From Paenibacillaceae bacterium UBA6304 (GTDB lineage Bacteria; Bacillota; Bacilli; Paenibacillales; Paenibacillaceae), in contig DJTQ01000219.1 in the NCBI GenBank assembly GCA_002439285.1, positions 1-8,123 on the forward strand: a stretch of 8,123 nucleotides of DNA. Direction: 5' to 3'. Below the pieces are notes generated by a model. That model made no database searches. It had not been told where the DNA came from and was given only the letters and a program-made list of their open reading frames with translations. Positions 6,390-8,123 of this stretch are shown here, one piece after another (positions within the stretch are counted from its first letter, which is position 1; each line of letters begins with the position of its first letter). The position numbers were made by a program, and so were the translations under genes.

Positions 6390-6406
6390 GAATGGTGAAA
6401 CTATTC
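6390..6406 (+). repeat. Short inverted repeat in the nrtR-pncB intergenic region
   Basis: GAATGGTGAAACTATTC has 7-base arms around a GAA centre, with one G-U (T-G) mismatch between the arms. It lies 15 bases upstream of the TTACGTAA palindrome and does not share its sequence. It could be a second operator half, a small RNA hairpin or chance. Confidence 0.4.
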
Positions 6407-6420
6407 CAATAGCAATCGTA

Positions 6421-6442
6421 GGAACAGTTACGTAAGTGCTCC
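6421..6442 (+). promoter_or_regulatory. Candidate NrtR operator upstream of pncB (22-base imperfect palindrome)
   Basis: A perfect 8-base palindrome, TTACGTAA (6428-6435), is flanked by further symmetry. GGA with TCC (6421-6423 and 6440-6442) and CA with TG (6425-6426 and 6437-6438) pair across the centre, so 9 of 11 half-site positions are complementary. It ends 45 bases before the pncB ATG, a normal position for a repressor site. Part of it recurs upstream of nrtR (5395-5408). I did not find a convincing -35/-10 pair next to it. Confidence 0.5.
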
Positions 6443-6487
6443 ACACTCGTTTTCTGACATAAGGATAGCCGGAGAGGATGAGACATC

Positions 6488-7942
6488 ATGCTAAGCGAAC
6501 ATTTGGCACTGCATACAGATAAATATCAAATCAATATGATTTATGCGCACTGGATCAATGGAAGTCATAACCGTAAAGCCGTTTTTGAAGCTTATTTTCG
6601 CAAGCTTCCCTTCGGCAACGGATATGCCGTGTTTGCGGGATTGGAGCGGATTGTCCAATACATCCGGAATCTGCGCTTCACCGAAAAAGACCTCACCTAT
6701 CTGGCGAGTCAGGAAGAAAACTATAAACCTGAATTTTTGGAGCTATTGCGGGATTTCTCTTTCCGGGGAACGATGATGTCCCTGAAAGAAGGGGATCTCT
6801 GCTTCCCTAATGAGCCGTTGATCCGAGTCGAGGGCACGATCATGGAGACGCAGCTGGTGGAGACGGCTTTGCTTAATTTCATGAACTTCCAGACTTTGAT
6901 CGCCACCAAAGCCTCACGAATCAAACGCGTTGCGGAGAATGATGTGCTGCTAGAATTCGGTTCACGCCGGGCACAGGAAGCCGACGCTGCGGTTTGGGGA
7001 GCACGGGCCGCTTACATCTCGGGCTTTGACGCGACTTCCAATCTGCTCGCCGGCGAAACGTTCGGTATTCCTACCAAAGGCACGCATGCCCATTCCTGGG
7101 TGCAGATTTTTGATTCCGAGCAGGAGGCGTTTGAGATCTATGCCAAGGCGTTGCCGGATTATGTGTCCTTGCTGGTGGATACCTTTGACACGCTGGAAAG
7201 CGGAGTCCCGCATGCGATTCGGACGGCCAAACAATTGGAAGCCGAGGGCAAACGGCTCGGAAGCATCCGGCTTGACAGCGGTGATTTGGCGTATTTGTCA
7301 GTTCAGGCGCGCAAAATGCTGGATGACGCCGGTCTGCCATATGTAAAAATCGTGGCCTCCAACGATCTCGATGAGAGTACGATCTTAGATCTCAAGGCAC
7401 AGGGGGCTAAGATCGATGTCTGGGGCGTAGGGACCCAATTGATCACAGCGGCGGACCAGCCGGCGCTGGGGGGCGTGTATAAGCTTGTGGAACGGGAACG
7501 GAACGGGGTAATGGAGCCGACGATCAAAATTTCCGGCAATCCGGAAAAGGTAACCTCCCCGGGCAAGAAAGATTTGCTGCGTATTGTCAGCAAGGAGAAC
7601 GGGAAGGCGATTGCCGATTATGTCTGTCTGCCTCATGAAGAGCAGGCGCGTTCCGGCGGCAAACTCCGGTTGTTTGATCCCGTACATCCTTATCTGAAGA
7701 AATCGGTGAAGGATTATGAAGCGGTATCAATGCTGCAGCCTATTTTCGTGGAGGGGGAACAGGTGTATGATCTTCCCGCTCTGGAGGAAATTCGTGCCCA
7801 TCATCAAGACCAACTGAATATGTTCTGGCCCGAATATCTGCGTAAGCTGAATCCGGAAATCTACCGTGTCAACCTGAGTCAGGAAGCCTGGGAGCTGAAG
7901 CAGAGAATGATCGAGGAGCATATGAGCCAACTGGAAGAATAA
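6488..7942 (+). CDS. pncB: Nicotinate phosphoribosyltransferase (NAPRTase)
   Basis: PncB joins nicotinate and PRPP with ATP hydrolysis to make nicotinate mononucleotide, the entry step of the Preiss-Handler NAD salvage route, in the cytosol. The 484-residue protein fits the Bacillus-type family. The N-terminal LHTDKYQINMIYAHW (8-22) is typical. EFGSRRAQEAD (156-166) belongs to the active site. GTHAHSW (198-204) contains His202, the likely phosphorylated histidine. RLDSGDL (261-267) and WGVGTQL (312-318) complete the type II phosphoribosyltransferase barrel, followed by a C-terminal segment to 484. The ATG at 6488 follows GGAGAGG (6471-6477) by 10 bases. Its own leader with a candidate operator lies between it and nrtR. 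No terminator with a T-tract was found in the 181 bases after the stop. Confidence 0.96.
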   Translation: MLSEHLALHTDKYQINMIYAHWINGSHNRKAVFEAYFRKLPFGNGYAVFAGLERIVQYIRNLRFTEKDLTYLASQEENYKPEFLELLRDFSFRGTMMSLKEGDLCFPNEPLIRVEGTIMETQLVETALLNFMNFQTLIATKASRIKRVAENDVLLEFGSRRAQEADAAVWGARAAYISGFDATSNLLAGETFGIPTKGTHAHSWVQIFDSEQEAFEIYAKALPDYVSLLVDTFDTLESGVPHAIRTAKQLEAEGKRLGSIRLDSGDLAYLSVQARKMLDDAGLPYVKIVASNDLDESTILDLKAQGAKIDVWGVGTQLITAADQPALGGVYKLVERERNGVMEPTIKISGNPEKVTSPGKKDLLRIVSKENGKAIADYVCLPHEEQARSGGKLRLFDPVHPYLKKSVKDYEAVSMLQPIFVEGEQVYDLPALEEIRAHHQDQLNMFWPEYLRKLNPEIYRVNLSQEAWELKQRMIEEHMSQLEE

Positions 7943-8039
7943 ACGGGAAGAGATGTCCCCGAAGTAGTGAATGAAATCAGAACCAGTAACTTCATGTATT
8001 CACCGCTTGGATTGATAGGGTGATGTTGTTGGGAGCAAC

Positions 8040-8099
8040 TTAACTGTAATACCTACAGTTAATTACCCTTAATCCAGTCGTTCTGGAGAATTAACTGTA
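8040..8099. repeat. TTAACTGTA repeat cluster, probably edge of an interspersed repeat
   Basis: TTAACTGTA occurs at 8040-8048, inverted as TACAGTTAA at 8054-8062 (a perfect 9-base stem with a 5-base ATACC loop), and directly again at 8091-8099. Between them is a second small hairpin, TCCAG-TCGTT-CTGGA (8073-8087). No T-tract follows, so this is not an ordinary terminator. The pattern looks like a structured intergenic repeat or MITE-like unit continuing beyond the window. The rest of 7943-8123 holds no gene that I can support. Confidence 0.6.
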
Positions 8100-8123
8100 T
8101 TTCCGAGTCAATTTCATAATTCA

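Noticed and set aside
7944..7961. CGGG...CCCG hairpin after the pncB stop as a terminator
   Set aside because: Only four pairs form and no T-run follows.
7967..8003. GTGAAT / ATTCAC inverted repeat after pncB
   Set aside because: The arms are only 6 bases with a long loop, which is expected by chance.

Overview
The window looks like chromosome of an endospore-forming Firmicute, most likely Paenibacillus or a close relative. The evidence is the SpoVA spore proteins, the adjacent miaB-ricA pair known from Bacillus, strong AGGAGG-type ribosome binding sites and a roughly balanced base composition. Species cannot be fixed from sequence alone. Coding density is high, and no transposase, phage gene, rRNA, tRNA or CRISPR array was seen.

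Left part (1-2155, minus strand): a spore operon read right to left. It runs 2Duf-type membrane protein (DUF421 plus a C-terminal DUF1657 domain), then spoVAC, then spoVAD, which leaves the window at base 1. SpoVAC and SpoVAD belong to the machinery that moves dipicolinic acid (DPA) into the forespore and out at germination. 2Duf proteins are linked to spore wet-heat resistance. A free-standing DUF1657 gene (2322-2528) is transcribed divergently from the same 166-base intergenic region and ends at a hairpin terminator.

Centre (2619-4835, plus strand): a vegetative-type promoter drives miaB (tRNA ms2i6A methylthiolase) and ricA/ymcA (RNase Y and phosphorelay cofactor), closed by a strong intrinsic terminator. 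This RicA starts at TTG and carries a His-rich N-terminal extension with its only cysteine.

Right part (4874-8123, plus strand): a PaaI-type hotdog thioesterase, then an NrtR-like Nudix/winged-helix protein, then pncB (nicotinate phosphoribosyltransferase). The last two form a plausible NAD-salvage regulator/target pair. The leaders of nrtR and pncB share a TTACGTA element, which at pncB is the core of a 22-base imperfect palindrome, so it is a candidate operator. The right edge holds three copies of TTAACTGTA, two forming a perfect hairpin; this resembles the start of an interspersed intergenic repeat cut by the window end.

The most interesting items are the 2Duf/DUF1657/SpoVA module in a non-mobile setting, the nrtR-pncB regulatory element, the RicA extension and the terminal repeat. 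None is clearly an undescribed system on this evidence.
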